This document shows, piece by piece, positions 25,296 to 35,455 of a DNA stretch of 64,000 bases. Below the pieces are notes generated by a model. The model had not been told where the DNA came from. It saw only the letters and a program-made list of their open reading frames with translations, and ran no database searches. How positions within the stretch are numbered: the first letter of the stretch is position 1; every line of letters begins with the position of its first letter. The position numbers were made by a program, and so were the translations under genes. The DNA comes from Porticoccus sp002341315. Its GTDB lineage: Bacteria; Pseudomonadota; Gammaproteobacteria; Pseudomonadales; Porticoccaceae. The stretch lies in assembly GCF_047634355.1 (NCBI RefSeq), contig NZ_JBLIAL010000008.1; one strand, written 5' to 3'.

Positions 25296-28124
25296 ATGAA
25301 AAGACTTGTTGTTGTATTTGTCTGTCTGTTTTGTGTTGCCGGAGCTTACAGTGAGGCGACCTCTTTTTCGCCTCAGTCCTCCAGTGATAGTGATATTGCC
25401 CGCAGTGAAAATGATCAGTCTGTCTACCGCCATCTGACATTGCCCAATACGCTTCAGGTCCTGCTTGTCTCCGATCCCGATGCGGACAAGGCGGCGGCGG
25501 CACTGGATGTCTTCGTGGGCAGTTCGCATGACCCTGTTCGACGTCAGGGGCTGGCACATTTTCTTGAGCATATGCTGTTTCTGGGTACGGACAAATACCC
25601 CGAGCCAGACGAGTATCAGGCATTCATCGGCCAGCACGGTGGGCAGCACAATGCCTATACGTCGTTCGAGCACACCAACTATTTCTTTGATATTGATCCG
25701 GCGCATTTTGAGCCGGCTCTGGACCGGTTTTCACGGTTTTTTGTCGCGCCACTGTTTAATGCAGATTATGTAGAGCGTGAAAAGAATGCAGTGCATTCAG
25801 AGTACAAGGCCCGCATCAAAGATGATTACCGCCGCCAGATGGATGTCTACAGCCAGGTCGTCAATCCGGCACACCCGGCAGCCAAATTCAGCGTCGGTAA
25901 TCTGGATACGCTGGCGGATGAAAAGGGTCAGCTTCGCGAGGACCTGCTCTCTTTTTACAAGGCGCACTATTCAGCCAACCGGATGGCCCTCGTGGTTTTG
26001 GCGCCACAGCCTCTGGATCAGTTGGAAGCCATGGTCAGAGACCGCTTTGCCAATGTGCCCAACCATGCCAGCCAGCAGCCAAAGCATGGCAAACCACTGT
26101 TGGAACCGGGTGAGCCGCCGAAGCTGGTCTCTGTGCAACCCGTTCGTGAGATGCGGGAGTTGTCCATCACCTTTCCCCTGCCGGCAGTGGATCAGTATCA
26201 ACGTGAACAACCGCTCGGCTATCTTGGCAATCTGATCGGTCACGAGGGTAAGGGCAGTCTGCTTTGGCTGTTGAAAAACAGGGGCTGGGCCGAGAACCTG
26301 CGGGCCGGCCAGGGTATTTCCGATACCAGCGGCAGCAGTTTCAGTGTGACGGTTGGCTTGACACCGGAGGGTTACGCAAACTGGCAACAGGTGCTGTCAC
26401 TGGTATTCCGCCAGATCGATCTGGTTGCTGATGAGGGGATTTCCCAGTGGCGTTTTGACGAGCAGGGCGCGCTGGCAAACATGCAGTTTCGTTACATGGA
26501 GCAGGATGACCCGGTGCATAGGGTGAGTCGTCTGGCCAATCGCCTTCATCAATACCCCTACACTGAAGTGCTCCGTGGGCCCTACCGCATGGATCTTTAT
26601 GATGCCGGGCTGATCGCCGATATGGCTTCCCGTATGACAGCGGATAATGCCATGGTGTTATTGGCTGCACCGGAAGTTGAAACCAACGCAGCGACGACTC
26701 TCTATCAGGTGCCCTACAAAGTTGAACCGCTACCGAAAATACAGCCTGTGGCGGCGACCACTGACCTGTCGTTGCCTGGAAAAAACCCCTTTATTCCCGA
26801 GCGTTTTTCTCTGAAACATCCAAATAAGGCCTCTGAACCAGGATTGGCTGAGCTGTTGGTCAAGCAGCCAGATTACCGGTTGTGGCACTACGCCGATCAT
26901 TTTTATCGGGTGCCCAAAGCGCAGCTTTATGTGGCAGTCAAGACACCGGCAGTAGAAGGGGTGCGTCATGCGGCAATGATGGATCTGTATTTACGGGCAG
27001 TTGAGTATTCATTGAATGAAACCAGTTATGAGGCGGCTCTGGCTGGCTTGCGCTATGGCATCAATCGCCGCCCAGACGGGCTGGGCTTCATGATCAGTGG
27101 TTTTGACGACAAGCTCTCGGTGTTATCAGCAGCTGTTGTCGAAGCGTTGCTGACCACTGAGCTGACGGATGAGAGGCTCGAATTACTGCGCCAGGAACTG
27201 ATTCGGAAGTGGCGCAATAGCACTCAGGATACGCCTTATATCCAGCTGATGCGCGAAGTCGGGCTGTTGCTCAATACCACTGCATGGCAGCCAGCGCGAC
27301 TGGCCGATGAATTGGAGAAACTTGATTTCAGCACGTTCAGGCAGTATGTGAAAACGATTTTTAACGGTGCTTCGCTGGAATTGTTGGCCAGTGGCAACCT
27401 GCAGGTAGAAGAGGTAAAAGTGCTGGCGCAGTCACTGTCGGAGCAGCTGGCATCCGGCAATCCGGCTGACTGGTTGCCCAGGGGGATTGCCAGGGTGGCG
27501 CCTGGGGAAAAAATTAATGCGCCCATGTCCATCCCGCACAAGGATGCGGGGATTCTTCGTTACTACCAGGGTCGCGATGACTCGGTGGCGGAAGCCGCCC
27601 GCTTCATGTTTCTGAGGCAACTGATCAAATCTCCGTTCTTTCACGAACTGCGTACCGAGCAGCAGTTGGGCTATGTTGTTGCGGCTGTTGATCAGGGCCT
27701 GGAGAGGGTGCCGGGGTTTGGGCTGCTTGTGCAGTCTCCATCGGCACCACTGTCCCGGCTTGAACAGGCTATTGATCAGTTTCTCGATTCATATGCAGAG
27801 CAGTTGGCGGCAATGCCGGCTGAGGAATTTGAGCGCCATCGCGCCTCTATCCTCACAGGGCTGACAGAGAAACCGAAAAGTCTCGCGGAGCAGAGCGGGC
27901 GATTCTGGACTAGCATTGACCTGAGGGATTACCAGTTTGACATGCGCCAGCAATTGATCGTAGAAGTCCAGAATCTGACACATGCGCAAATGCTGGAGGT
28001 CTATAGGAACGTCGTTGTCGCGGCTGGTTTTTCAATGCAGGTTGATACTTCGGCAGGGGATTTTATGTCAGGGTCTGGGCTGGCTAAAGAGCGGGATGTC
28101 TATCGGCTACCCGAAAAAATGTAA
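25296..28124 (+). CDS. Exported M16-family zinc protease (insulinase/pitrilysin type)
   Basis: This 942-residue single-chain M16 peptidase has an N-terminal signal peptide (MKRLVVVFVCLFCVAGAYSE). The inverted zinc motif HxxEH lies at His88, Glu91 and His92 (AHFLEHMLFLGTDKYP), with the third ligand expected in the EREKNAVHSEYK segment. FHELRTEQQLGYVV near residue 790 is the conserved substrate-binding motif of the non-catalytic half. The full length implies two M16 halves plus middle domains, so a complete clam-shell protease that degrades peptides, probably in the periplasm. It starts 23 bases after the permease gene. Confidence 0.93.
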   Translation: MKRLVVVFVCLFCVAGAYSEATSFSPQSSSDSDIARSENDQSVYRHLTLPNTLQVLLVSDPDADKAAAALDVFVGSSHDPVRRQGLAHFLEHMLFLGTDKYPEPDEYQAFIGQHGGQHNAYTSFEHTNYFFDIDPAHFEPALDRFSRFFVAPLFNADYVEREKNAVHSEYKARIKDDYRRQMDVYSQVVNPAHPAAKFSVGNLDTLADEKGQLREDLLSFYKAHYSANRMALVVLAPQPLDQLEAMVRDRFANVPNHASQQPKHGKPLLEPGEPPKLVSVQPVREMRELSITFPLPAVDQYQREQPLGYLGNLIGHEGKGSLLWLLKNRGWAENLRAGQGISDTSGSSFSVTVGLTPEGYANWQQVLSLVFRQIDLVADEGISQWRFDEQGALANMQFRYMEQDDPVHRVSRLANRLHQYPYTEVLRGPYRMDLYDAGLIADMASRMTADNAMVLLAAPEVETNAATTLYQVPYKVEPLPKIQPVAATTDLSLPGKNPFIPERFSLKHPNKASEPGLAELLVKQPDYRLWHYADHFYRVPKAQLYVAVKTPAVEGVRHAAMMDLYLRAVEYSLNETSYEAALAGLRYGINRRPDGLGFMISGFDDKLSVLSAAVVEALLTTELTDERLELLRQELIRKWRNSTQDTPYIQLMREVGLLLNTTAWQPARLADELEKLDFSTFRQYVKTIFNGASLELLASGNLQVEEVKVLAQSLSEQLASGNPADWLPRGIARVAPGEKINAPMSIPHKDAGILRYYQGRDDSVAEAARFMFLRQLIKSPFFHELRTEQQLGYVVAAVDQGLERVPGFGLLVQSPSAPLSRLEQAIDQFLDSYAEQLAAMPAEEFERHRASILTGLTEKPKSLAEQSGRFWTSIDLRDYQFDMRQQLIVEVQNLTHAQMLEVYRNVVVAAGFSMQVDTSAGDFMSGSGLAKERDVYRLPEKM

Positions 28125-28232
28125 TAAAACTATTTATTGTTTTTCGGGAAAACATTAATAATAAATGTTATTTTTCATGTAGTTATTATGTTTTTAGAAA
28201 AATATATTTATAAGCACCTTTTGTTTCTGCGG

Positions 28233-28261
28233 TTGAATAAGTATTTTTTGGTAGATAAACT
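28233..28261 (+). promoter_or_regulatory. Possible promoter for aceE-aceF
   Basis: TTGAAT (28233-28238), a 17-base spacer and TAAACT (28256-28261) lie 92 bases before aceE at the end of an unusually A/T-rich stretch (28125-28260). No PdhR-like operator was recognised. Confidence 0.45.
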
Positions 28262-28353
28262 ACACGAAATGGCTTGAATCGTCAGGTTAACGGTGTTTTT
28301 GGTTGCCCGACTGATCAAGTTGCCAGTCACCATAAAAAAGAAAGGTATCGATC

Positions 28354-31002
28354 ATGCAAGACGATATGGATCCCGTCGAAACCCGGGAGTGGCTCGAATC
28401 GCTGGATTCCGTATTGACGTTTCAGGGCCCGGAGAGGGCAGCCTATCTGCTTCAGAAGCTACTGGATCGAGCCACTGCCACCGGGGTCGGCATGCCACCC
28501 GCCGTAGTTACCCCCTACAGGAATACGATCCCGGTCATTCGTGAAAAACGCATGCCAGGTGACCTGTTCATGGAGCGCCGGATTCGCTCGATCATCCGCT
28601 GGAATGCTCTGGCTATGGTGATGAGGGCCAACAAAAATCCTGATGAGGGTATTGGAGGGCATATTGCCTCTTTCGCCTCGTCGGCCACGCTTTACGATAT
28701 TGGCTTTAATTATTTTTTTCGGGGCAACGAGGGCGAAGAGCAGGGCGACCTGATCTATTTTCAGGGTCACAGTGCGCCGGGAATTTATGCCCGCTCTTAT
28801 CTCGAAGGGCGTTTCGACGAAGATGCCCTGGATAATTTCCGACGAGAAGTGGATGGGAAAGGGCTCTCCTCATACCCTCATCCTTGGCTGATGCCTGATT
28901 ATTGGCAATTTCCCACCGTTTCCATGGGGCTGGGTCCCCTGCAAGCGATATACCAGGCGCATGTGATGCGCTACATGTCGGCGCGTGGCATGTCTCCGCG
29001 AGCTGATCGAAAGGTGTGGGCATTCCTCGGCGACGGCGAGTGCGACGAGCCGGAAACCCTGGGTGCCATTTCTCTTGCTGGCAGGGAGCACCTGGAAAAC
29101 CTGATCTTTGTAGTGAACTGTAATTTACAGCGTCTAGATGGGCCGGTGCGCGGTAATGGCAAGATCATTCAGGAGCTCGAAGGGGTCTTTCGCGGAGCGG
29201 GCTGGAACGTCATCAAGGTTGTATGGGGCCGTCTCTGGGATCCATTGTTTGAGAAAGACCAGACGGGCTTGTTGCAGCAACGGATGGATGAAACCTGCGA
29301 TGGCGATTACCAGAACTACAAGCACAATGGTGGTGCCTATACCCGGGAACATTTTTTCGGGGCGTATCCAGAGCTGAAGTCATTGGTTGAAGATCTCAGC
29401 GACCGGGACATTATGTATCTGAACCGCGGCGGACACGATCCCTACAAGGTTTATGCTGCCTATGCCGAGGCGCTGGCCCACAAAGGCCAGCCCACCGTAA
29501 TTCTGGCGAAAACGGTGAAAGGTTACGGGATGGGCGTGGGTGAAGCGTCCAATGATACCCACTCCATCAAGAAACTTGATCTGGAGGGACTCAAACATTT
29601 CCGCGATCGTTTCGGAATCCCGATTGCGGATGACGATCTGGAGAAGGTGCCCTATTATCGGCCACCTGAAGACAGCCCTGAAATGATGTATATGAAAAAG
29701 CGGCGCGAGTCGCTGGGGGGCCCGGTTCCCTCGCGGCGGGCAGATTTCACATCACTTGAGATACCCGCTCTGGAGGACTTTGACAAGTTGCTTGAGGGCA
29801 GTGGGGATCGCAAGGTATCCACCACCATGACCTTTGTGCGACAGCTTGGGATGTTGGTCAAGGACAAAAAAATCGGCGAGCGGGTTGTACCCATTGTGCC
29901 CGATGAAGCGCGAACCTTCGGTATGGAGGGCATGTTCAGGCAATTGGGCATTTACTCTTCGGCGGGCCAGAAGTATGTGCCCCAGGATCGCGACCAGATC
30001 ATGTACTACAAGGAGGACAAGCGCGGCCAGATTCTTGAAGAGGGGATAACCGAAGCCGGCGCATTTTCCGCGTGGATTGCGTTGGCGACGGCCTACAGCA
30101 ATTACGATTGCCCCATGATCCCTTTCTATGTGTTTTATTCCATGTTTGGTTTTCAGCGCATCGGTGACTTTGCCTGGGCTGCGGGCGATATGCAGGCCCG
30201 GGGATTCCTGATCGGTGCGACCTCGGGGCGAACGACGTTGAATGGCGAGGGCCTGCAGCATCAGGATGGGCACAGCCACCTGCTGGCCAATACCGTGCCG
30301 AACTGCCGAACCTATGATCCGGCCTATGGCTACGAGCTGGTGGTGATTATCCAGAACGGCTTGAGGGCGATGTATCAAGATCGGGAAAACTGCTTCTATT
30401 ACATCACCACCATGAACGAAAATTATGAACAGCCTGCTATACCAAAAGGGGTTGAAGAGGGTATCGTCAAGGGAATCTACCTGTTGGAAGAGGGAAAGAA
30501 TACCAAGCTGAGGGTTCAGCTGATGGGCGCCGGGGCAATCCTGAATGAAGTCCGGGCGGCAGCGGAGATTCTCAGGAATAAATTCAAGGTGGCAGCGGAT
30601 ATCTGGAGCCTGACCAGCGTCAATCAGCTGGCGCGCGATGGGCAGGCGGCTCAACGCTGGAATCGAATGCATCCCGAGAGCGAGCCGAAGATACCTTACA
30701 TTACTGCGCAATTGCAGGACAGAAAAGGACCTGTGGTGGTGGCTACGGACTATGTCAAAACCTATACCGAGCAGCTTCGCGCCTTTATTCCTGGCAATTA
30801 CCATGTGTTGGGTACAGATGGCTTCGGTCGCAGTGACAGTCGTGAAAAGCTGCGCCATTTCTTCGAAATTGACCGTTATTTCATTGCGGTGGCGGCGCTG
30901 GGCGCGCTGGCCGACGAAGGAAAAATAGAAAAATCCCTGGTTACCAAGGCCATTAAAGAGTTCGGCCTTGATCCGGATAAAGCCAATCCACTGTGCTGTT
31001 GA
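28354..31002 (+). CDS. aceE: Pyruvate dehydrogenase E1 component, homodimeric AceE
   Basis: AceE decarboxylates pyruvate with thiamine diphosphate and passes the acetyl group to the lipoyl domains of AceF. The 882-residue length is that of the homodimeric (alpha2) E1. The ThDP motif is visible as LGDGECDEPETLG through VVNCNLQRLDG, and GHSAPGIYARSYLEGR and PFYVFYSMFGFQR are conserved. The ribosome-binding site is AGAAAGG. It is 15 bases upstream of aceF; the E3 gene lpd is not adjacent. Confidence 0.97.
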   Translation: MQDDMDPVETREWLESLDSVLTFQGPERAAYLLQKLLDRATATGVGMPPAVVTPYRNTIPVIREKRMPGDLFMERRIRSIIRWNALAMVMRANKNPDEGIGGHIASFASSATLYDIGFNYFFRGNEGEEQGDLIYFQGHSAPGIYARSYLEGRFDEDALDNFRREVDGKGLSSYPHPWLMPDYWQFPTVSMGLGPLQAIYQAHVMRYMSARGMSPRADRKVWAFLGDGECDEPETLGAISLAGREHLENLIFVVNCNLQRLDGPVRGNGKIIQELEGVFRGAGWNVIKVVWGRLWDPLFEKDQTGLLQQRMDETCDGDYQNYKHNGGAYTREHFFGAYPELKSLVEDLSDRDIMYLNRGGHDPYKVYAAYAEALAHKGQPTVILAKTVKGYGMGVGEASNDTHSIKKLDLEGLKHFRDRFGIPIADDDLEKVPYYRPPEDSPEMMYMKKRRESLGGPVPSRRADFTSLEIPALEDFDKLLEGSGDRKVSTTMTFVRQLGMLVKDKKIGERVVPIVPDEARTFGMEGMFRQLGIYSSAGQKYVPQDRDQIMYYKEDKRGQILEEGITEAGAFSAWIALATAYSNYDCPMIPFYVFYSMFGFQRIGDFAWAAGDMQARGFLIGATSGRTTLNGEGLQHQDGHSHLLANTVPNCRTYDPAYGYELVVIIQNGLRAMYQDRENCFYYITTMNENYEQPAIPKGVEEGIVKGIYLLEEGKNTKLRVQLMGAGAILNEVRAAAEILRNKFKVAADIWSLTSVNQLARDGQAAQRWNRMHPESEPKIPYITAQLQDRKGPVVVATDYVKTYTEQLRAFIPGNYHVLGTDGFGRSDSREKLRHFFEIDRYFIAVAALGALADEGKIEKSLVTKAIKEFGLDPDKANPLCC

Positions 31003-31017
31003 AAACGAGAATAAACT

Positions 31018-32775
31018 GTGACTTCTGAAACAATCCTGGTACCTGATCTCGGTGGCGCTGATACGGTCGACGTCATTGAGCTATGTGTTGCGGTGGGTGA
31101 TACCGTGGCACTGGAGCAATCCCTCATCGTATTGGAGTCCGATAAAGCCACCATGGATGTCCCGAGCCCTCAAGCGGGTCAGGTCAAAAAGCTGTTGGTG
31201 AAGGAGGGAGACAAGGTCAGTGAAGGGTCCCCCATCCTCGAAATTGAGAAAACAGCGGATGCAGCGGAAGAGTCCGCTGCTTCCGACAAACAGGATGATG
31301 CTGCACAGCCAGAAGAAAAAGATGAGAGCCCTGACGGTGTAGAAAAGGACTCTGAAGCTGTAGACAAGCCTGACAGCCAGGCCGAGTCCTCCACGACTAG
31401 AGGCCAGGCTGTTGAAGAAGATGTGCTGGTGCCAGACATCGGCGGTGCCGATGCGGTTGAAGTCATCGAAGTTATGGCAGCCTCAGGAGATCAGTTGGCC
31501 GAAGGCGATGGCATTCTGGTGATGGAAACGGATAAGGCCAGTATGGAATTGCCGGCACCCTTTGCCGGGGAATTAGTCAGTGTGACGGTCAAAGTGGGTG
31601 ACAAGATCGCCACTGGAGACAAGATTGCCCGCATGAAAATAATGCCGGACTCAGATCAACCCGGCACTACAGATAAGACAGCAGGGCCTGATGAAAAGGC
31701 AGGCGTGGGCAGTGCGTCCAGTCCTTCGGAAAAAGCCGGTTCCACATCCGATTCCTCTGAAACCGATATTTCTTCCGGTAAAAAATCGGACGTGGCAGAA
31801 GCGCCTGTGGCCAGCGAGGAATCTTCCAAACCGGATGCAGCGTCGACAAGAGATGATGTCGCAGCCGAGGTCTATGCCGGCCCCGCTTCGCGGGCACTGG
31901 CCCGAGAGCTAGGTGTTGATTTGCGGAAGGTTTCCGGCTCCGGGCCGCGCAATCGTATTCTCAAGGAAGATCTGCACAAATATGTCAAAAATGCGGTGGC
32001 AAAGTCAGAAAATGCTGCTGTCTCCGGCACAACAGGCGCGGGGATTCCAGCCATACCCTCGGTGGATTTCGCCAGGTTTGGTGAAATTGAGATGGTGCCG
32101 CTGCAGAAAATTCACAAACTGACGGCTGCAAACATGCAGCGCAGCTGGCTTAACGTGCCCCACGTTACGCAATTTGATGAGGCCGATATTACGGAGCTTG
32201 AAGCCTTTCGCCATAAACTCAAGGCTGAGGCCGAGAAAAGGAACTCCCGGCTTACCCTGCTGCCATTTCTGCTCAAGGCCTGTGGCCATGCCCTGGCGGT
32301 CAATACCTCGTTCAATCGCTCTCTCGCCAGTGATGGCGAACATTTTGTCGAGAAAAAATATATCCATATTGGTGTGGCAGTTGATACTCCCCGGGGGCTG
32401 GTCGTGCCGGTGATTCGCGACGTGGATCGCAAGGGACTCTGGGAGCTGACCGATGAAGTCAATGAAATGGCAGTCAAAGCCCGCGAAGGCAAACTGTCAG
32501 CCGCTGAAATGCAAGGCGGCTGTTTCACGATTTCCAGTTTGGGAGCGATCGGTGGCAATGGTTTTACGCCGATTGTGAATGCACCCGAGGCGGCCATCCT
32601 CGGCGTTTCGAAATCCCAGATCAAACCGGTCTGGGATGGCGCAGAGTTTCAGCCGAAGCTGATGTTGCCGCTGAGTGTTTCCTATGACCACCGTATTGTG
32701 AATGGTGCCGATTGTGGCCGTTTCTTTACCTGCCTCGTTGACGTGATCGCCGATATACGCCGGTTGTTGCTGTAG
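31018..32775 (+). CDS. aceF: Dihydrolipoamide acetyltransferase AceF, two lipoyl domains
   Basis: AceF forms the core of the pyruvate dehydrogenase complex. The 585-residue protein has two lipoyl domains, with lipoylated lysines in LESDKATMDVP (Lys43) and METDKASMELP. They are joined by long acidic Ser/Ala/Asp-rich linkers. A peripheral-subunit-binding domain (YAGPASRALARELGVDL to GPRNRILKEDL) and the catalytic domain with SVSYDHRIVNGADCGRF follow. Start is GTG 31018. A large hairpin follows the stop. Confidence 0.97.
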   Translation: MTSETILVPDLGGADTVDVIELCVAVGDTVALEQSLIVLESDKATMDVPSPQAGQVKKLLVKEGDKVSEGSPILEIEKTADAAEESAASDKQDDAAQPEEKDESPDGVEKDSEAVDKPDSQAESSTTRGQAVEEDVLVPDIGGADAVEVIEVMAASGDQLAEGDGILVMETDKASMELPAPFAGELVSVTVKVGDKIATGDKIARMKIMPDSDQPGTTDKTAGPDEKAGVGSASSPSEKAGSTSDSSETDISSGKKSDVAEAPVASEESSKPDAASTRDDVAAEVYAGPASRALARELGVDLRKVSGSGPRNRILKEDLHKYVKNAVAKSENAAVSGTTGAGIPAIPSVDFARFGEIEMVPLQKIHKLTAANMQRSWLNVPHVTQFDEADITELEAFRHKLKAEAEKRNSRLTLLPFLLKACGHALAVNTSFNRSLASDGEHFVEKKYIHIGVAVDTPRGLVVPVIRDVDRKGLWELTDEVNEMAVKAREGKLSAAEMQGGCFTISSLGAIGGNGFTPIVNAPEAAILGVSKSQIKPVWDGAEFQPKLMLPLSVSYDHRIVNGADCGRFFTCLVDVIADIRRLLL

Positions 32776-32793
32776 GCCCGTCGAGGACACAAC

Positions 32794-32836
32794 AAAACGT
32801 TGTCTTCCTCAGCCTGATGGGGGAAGACAGCGTTTT
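32794..32836 (+). terminator. Long hairpin after aceF, probable terminator
   Basis: AAAACGTTGTCTTCC (32794-32808) pairs along all 15 bases with GGAAGACAGCGTTTT (32822-32836), with one G-T pair, around a 13-base loop. The stem ends in TTTT but no longer T-run follows, so termination is probable rather than certain. Confidence 0.55.
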
Positions 32837-32930
32837 GGAACTGATCGCCCATCCCGGGTTCTAACCTCTGAGTTATGTGCCAATAACGGCGTGCCGTATT
32901 TGGCCTGTTCAAGCGACCAGAGAAACCGCT

Positions 32931-33389
32931 ATGGCAATTCAACGTTTCCACCTGATTTTCTGCAGTTCTGTCATCATTGCCATCTTTATGGCTCTGATAC
33001 TCTCCCCTGCTGTCGCGGCCAAGGAAAACCTGTTGAGTGAGTCCGATCAGCAGGCGGTGCAACAGGTGATTGAAGGCCAGATTTCGGCTTTCAAAACCGA
33101 TGATTACAGTACCGCCTACTCTTTTGCTGCGCCGAATGTCAGGCATGCATTCCCGTCGGTCCAGATGTTTATCGAGATGGTGCGCAGTCAATACATGCCG
33201 CTCTACCGACCTGTATCCTATCTGTTTGGCAGAAATACCCTCTCGGAAGGCCGTGTTTACCAGGAGTTGATTGTCACTGACCCCAATCGCCAGTTATGGC
33301 AGATTATTTATACCCTTCGGCAGCAGGACGATAAGACCTGGAAAGTAACGAATGTTGTGATGTATCCCTATGACGGTGTATCCGCCTAG
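32931..33389 (+). CDS. DUF4864-like exported protein
   Basis: This 152-residue protein of unknown function begins with a signal peptide (MAIQRFHLIFCSSVIIAIFM, cleaved near AVAAKE). The rest resembles DUF4864 proteins: an NTF2-like/cystatin-like alpha-beta fold is suggested by QQVIEGQISAFKTDDYSTAY and TVVMYPYDG-type ends. The ATG at 32931 is chosen for the signal peptide; an upstream in-frame start at 32877 is less likely. It is convergent with deaD, with a shared terminator between. Confidence 0.75.
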   Translation: MAIQRFHLIFCSSVIIAIFMALILSPAVAAKENLLSESDQQAVQQVIEGQISAFKTDDYSTAYSFAAPNVRHAFPSVQMFIEMVRSQYMPLYRPVSYLFGRNTLSEGRVYQELIVTDPNRQLWQIIYTLRQQDDKTWKVTNVVMYPYDGVSA

Positions 33390-33481
33390 GTCGCCGTTGC
33401 AGACGTATTGCCGTTGTGAAATCGGCATTGTCGGTTGGTTTATCCATCTCGGTGGATAAATCGGGTGACATTTCCAGCACA

Positions 33482-33511
33482 AAAAAACCGGGCTTTCCAG
33501 CCCGGTTTTTT
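33482..33511. terminator. Bidirectional terminator between convergent genes
   Basis: AAAAAACCGGGCT/AGCCCGGTTTTTT with loop TTCC is symmetric and can serve both the DUF4864-like gene and deaD. Confidence 0.9.
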
Positions 33512-33535
33512 AGCCCGATTGCCCTGGGTAAAAAA

Positions 33536-35350
33536 TTACTTTTTCGCCGGTCGCGAGCCACTTCGTTTTTGGGCGGTTTCCGGTTTTCTGGCCCGTGGTT
33601 TGCCCCCAGGTTTGGTTTTCAGTGACAGCTTTCCTTTCGATGGTGGTGGTCTGTGACCACTTTCTCCTCCGAGGGGGCTCAGTTTCATCGGCTGTTGGCA
33701 AACCCTGACCTTGTTTTTCAGGTGATTGAGCAATTCAGGTGGCATGCCTTCGGGCAGGTCAACTGTACTGTGATCATCATACAGTTTGATCTGTCCGATA
33801 TAGCGGCTTTCAATGTCGGCTTCGTTGGCAATGGCGCCGACGATATCGCCGGGCGTAACACCGTGATTCTTGCCGACTTCCATGCGGTATGTGGTCATCT
33901 CAAACTCGCCGAACTCGTCGCGTTGCTTGCGTTTGTCGGTGGGTCTTTCCTTGCGTTTCTGACTGCGGTCACGGGGTGAAGCATCAGATCTTTTGTCGCG
34001 ACCAATGGATTTTTCGTGGCTGGCCACTTCAATTGACGCCAGTTTTGGAAAGAGCGGACGTTCCTGCTGCAGTTGCCATGCCATAGCCGCAGCGATATCA
34101 GACATGGACAGTTCGCGGTCGTGCGCCATTCCTTCCAGCAACTCACGAAAACGGTCGAGATCCTGGGTATCGAGATTGCGCAGAATATGCTCCTGGAACT
34201 GCTGAACCCGCTGGGTGCTCACCTGTTCGCCGGTGGGCAATTCCATCGATGTCACTTGCTGACCCGTTGACTTCTCAATGGCGCGCAGCAGATGCCGTTC
34301 TTTGGGAGCGACAAACAGAATCGCACAGCCCTCCCGACCGGCGCGACCGGTGCGACCAATCCGGTGGACGTAGGATTCATTGTCGTAGGGGATATCGTAG
34401 TTGACCACGTGGCTAATGCGATCAACGTCCAGTCCCCGCGCTGCCACATCGGTGGCAACGACGATATCGACATCACCTTTCTTCAGTCGATTGACGGTGC
34501 GTTCGCGCAGGGCCTGACTCAAATCACCGTTCAATGCCGCTGCAGAGAATCCCCTCGCTTCCAGTTTTTCAGCGAGTTCGACGGTGGTGGATTTGGTGCG
34601 CACAAAAATCAGCATGCCATCAAATTCTTCCACTTCCAGAATCCGGGTGAGGGCATCCAGTTTATGGCGGCCCTGTACCATCAGGTAACGTTGGCTGATC
34701 CGCTCCACGGTACGGGTTTTGGCGGCGATACTGACTTCTCTGGCATCGCCGAGGTATTTCTTCACCACACGGCGTATAGCCGGGGGCATGGTGGCCGAAA
34801 ACAGCGCTCGCTGACAGGTGGAAGGGGTTTCCGCCAGAATGGTTTCCACGTCGTCAATAAAGCCCATGCGCAACATCTCATCGGCTTCGTCCAGCACCAG
34901 TGCGCGGAGTTTGCTCAGATCCAGACTGCGACGTCGCAAGTGGTCCAGAATACGCCCCGGCGTGCCGACAATCACCTGCACCCCGCGCTGCAATCCGCGC
35001 AATTGGCCGCGCATATCCTGGCCACCATAAATGGGCAATACGTGGAAGCTCTTCAGATGACGGGCGTACGTCTGGAAAGCCTCGGCAACCTGAATGGCCA
35101 GTTCGCGGGTGGGGGCCAACACCATAATCTGTGGTGCTGACTGGCTGCTATCCAGTCGGCTCAGTAATGGTAATGCAAAGGCTGCGGTTTTACCGGTGCC
35201 GGTCTGTGCTATACCGAGCAGGTTGGCGCCTTCCAGCAGTATCGGAATGCTCTGGGCCTGAATGGGAGAAGGTTGTTCATAACCGAGTTCCTGAACAGCC
35301 TGAAGCACTGGTTTGGAGATGCCCAGTGATGCAAAATCGGGGGAATACAT
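33536..35350 (-). CDS. deaD: DEAD-box RNA helicase DeaD/CsdA
   Basis: This ATP-dependent RNA helicase is likely involved in ribosome assembly and cold adaptation. With the ATG at 35350 it has 604 residues. All motifs are seen in order: Q motif region, AQTGTGKTAAFALP, PTRELAIQV, VGTPGRILD, DEAD, SAT, RGLDVDRISHVVNYD and HRIGRTGRAGREG. The C-terminal part carries the DbpA-like RNA-binding domain (TTYRMEVGKNHGVTPGDIVGAI), then a basic Pro/Lys/Arg tail. The longer frame start at 35395 is a TTG and would add residues outside the family. Confidence 0.93.
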   Translation of the reverse strand: MYSPDFASLGISKPVLQAVQELGYEQPSPIQAQSIPILLEGANLLGIAQTGTGKTAAFALPLLSRLDSSQSAPQIMVLAPTRELAIQVAEAFQTYARHLKSFHVLPIYGGQDMRGQLRGLQRGVQVIVGTPGRILDHLRRRSLDLSKLRALVLDEADEMLRMGFIDDVETILAETPSTCQRALFSATMPPAIRRVVKKYLGDAREVSIAAKTRTVERISQRYLMVQGRHKLDALTRILEVEEFDGMLIFVRTKSTTVELAEKLEARGFSAAALNGDLSQALRERTVNRLKKGDVDIVVATDVAARGLDVDRISHVVNYDIPYDNESYVHRIGRTGRAGREGCAILFVAPKERHLLRAIEKSTGQQVTSMELPTGEQVSTQRVQQFQEHILRNLDTQDLDRFRELLEGMAHDRELSMSDIAAAMAWQLQQERPLFPKLASIEVASHEKSIGRDKRSDASPRDRSQKRKERPTDKRKQRDEFGEFEMTTYRMEVGKNHGVTPGDIVGAIANEADIESRYIGQIKLYDDHSTVDLPEGMPPELLNHLKNKVRVCQQPMKLSPLGGESGHRPPPSKGKLSLKTKPGGKPRARKPETAQKRSGSRPAKK

Positions 35351-35394
35351 AAATACGCCTGTATGGCCGTAGGCCGGATGAAAATAGGGGCGCA

Positions 35395-35422
35395 AGTATA
35401 CGCGTATCGCTATGAGGGATAA
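35395..35422 (-). promoter_or_regulatory. Possible deaD promoter
   Basis: On the reverse strand TTATCC (35417-35422), a 16-base spacer and TATACT (35395-35400) precede the ATG by 44 bases. The -10 region overlaps the palindrome ATACGCGTAT (35398-35407). Confidence 0.4.
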
Positions 35423-35455
35423 AGAATTTTTCCGTTCCCGGCAGGTGTGAATGAG

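Noticed and set aside
34292..35140. A 282-residue open frame opposite deaD
   Set aside because: Antisense shadow of conserved helicase motifs.
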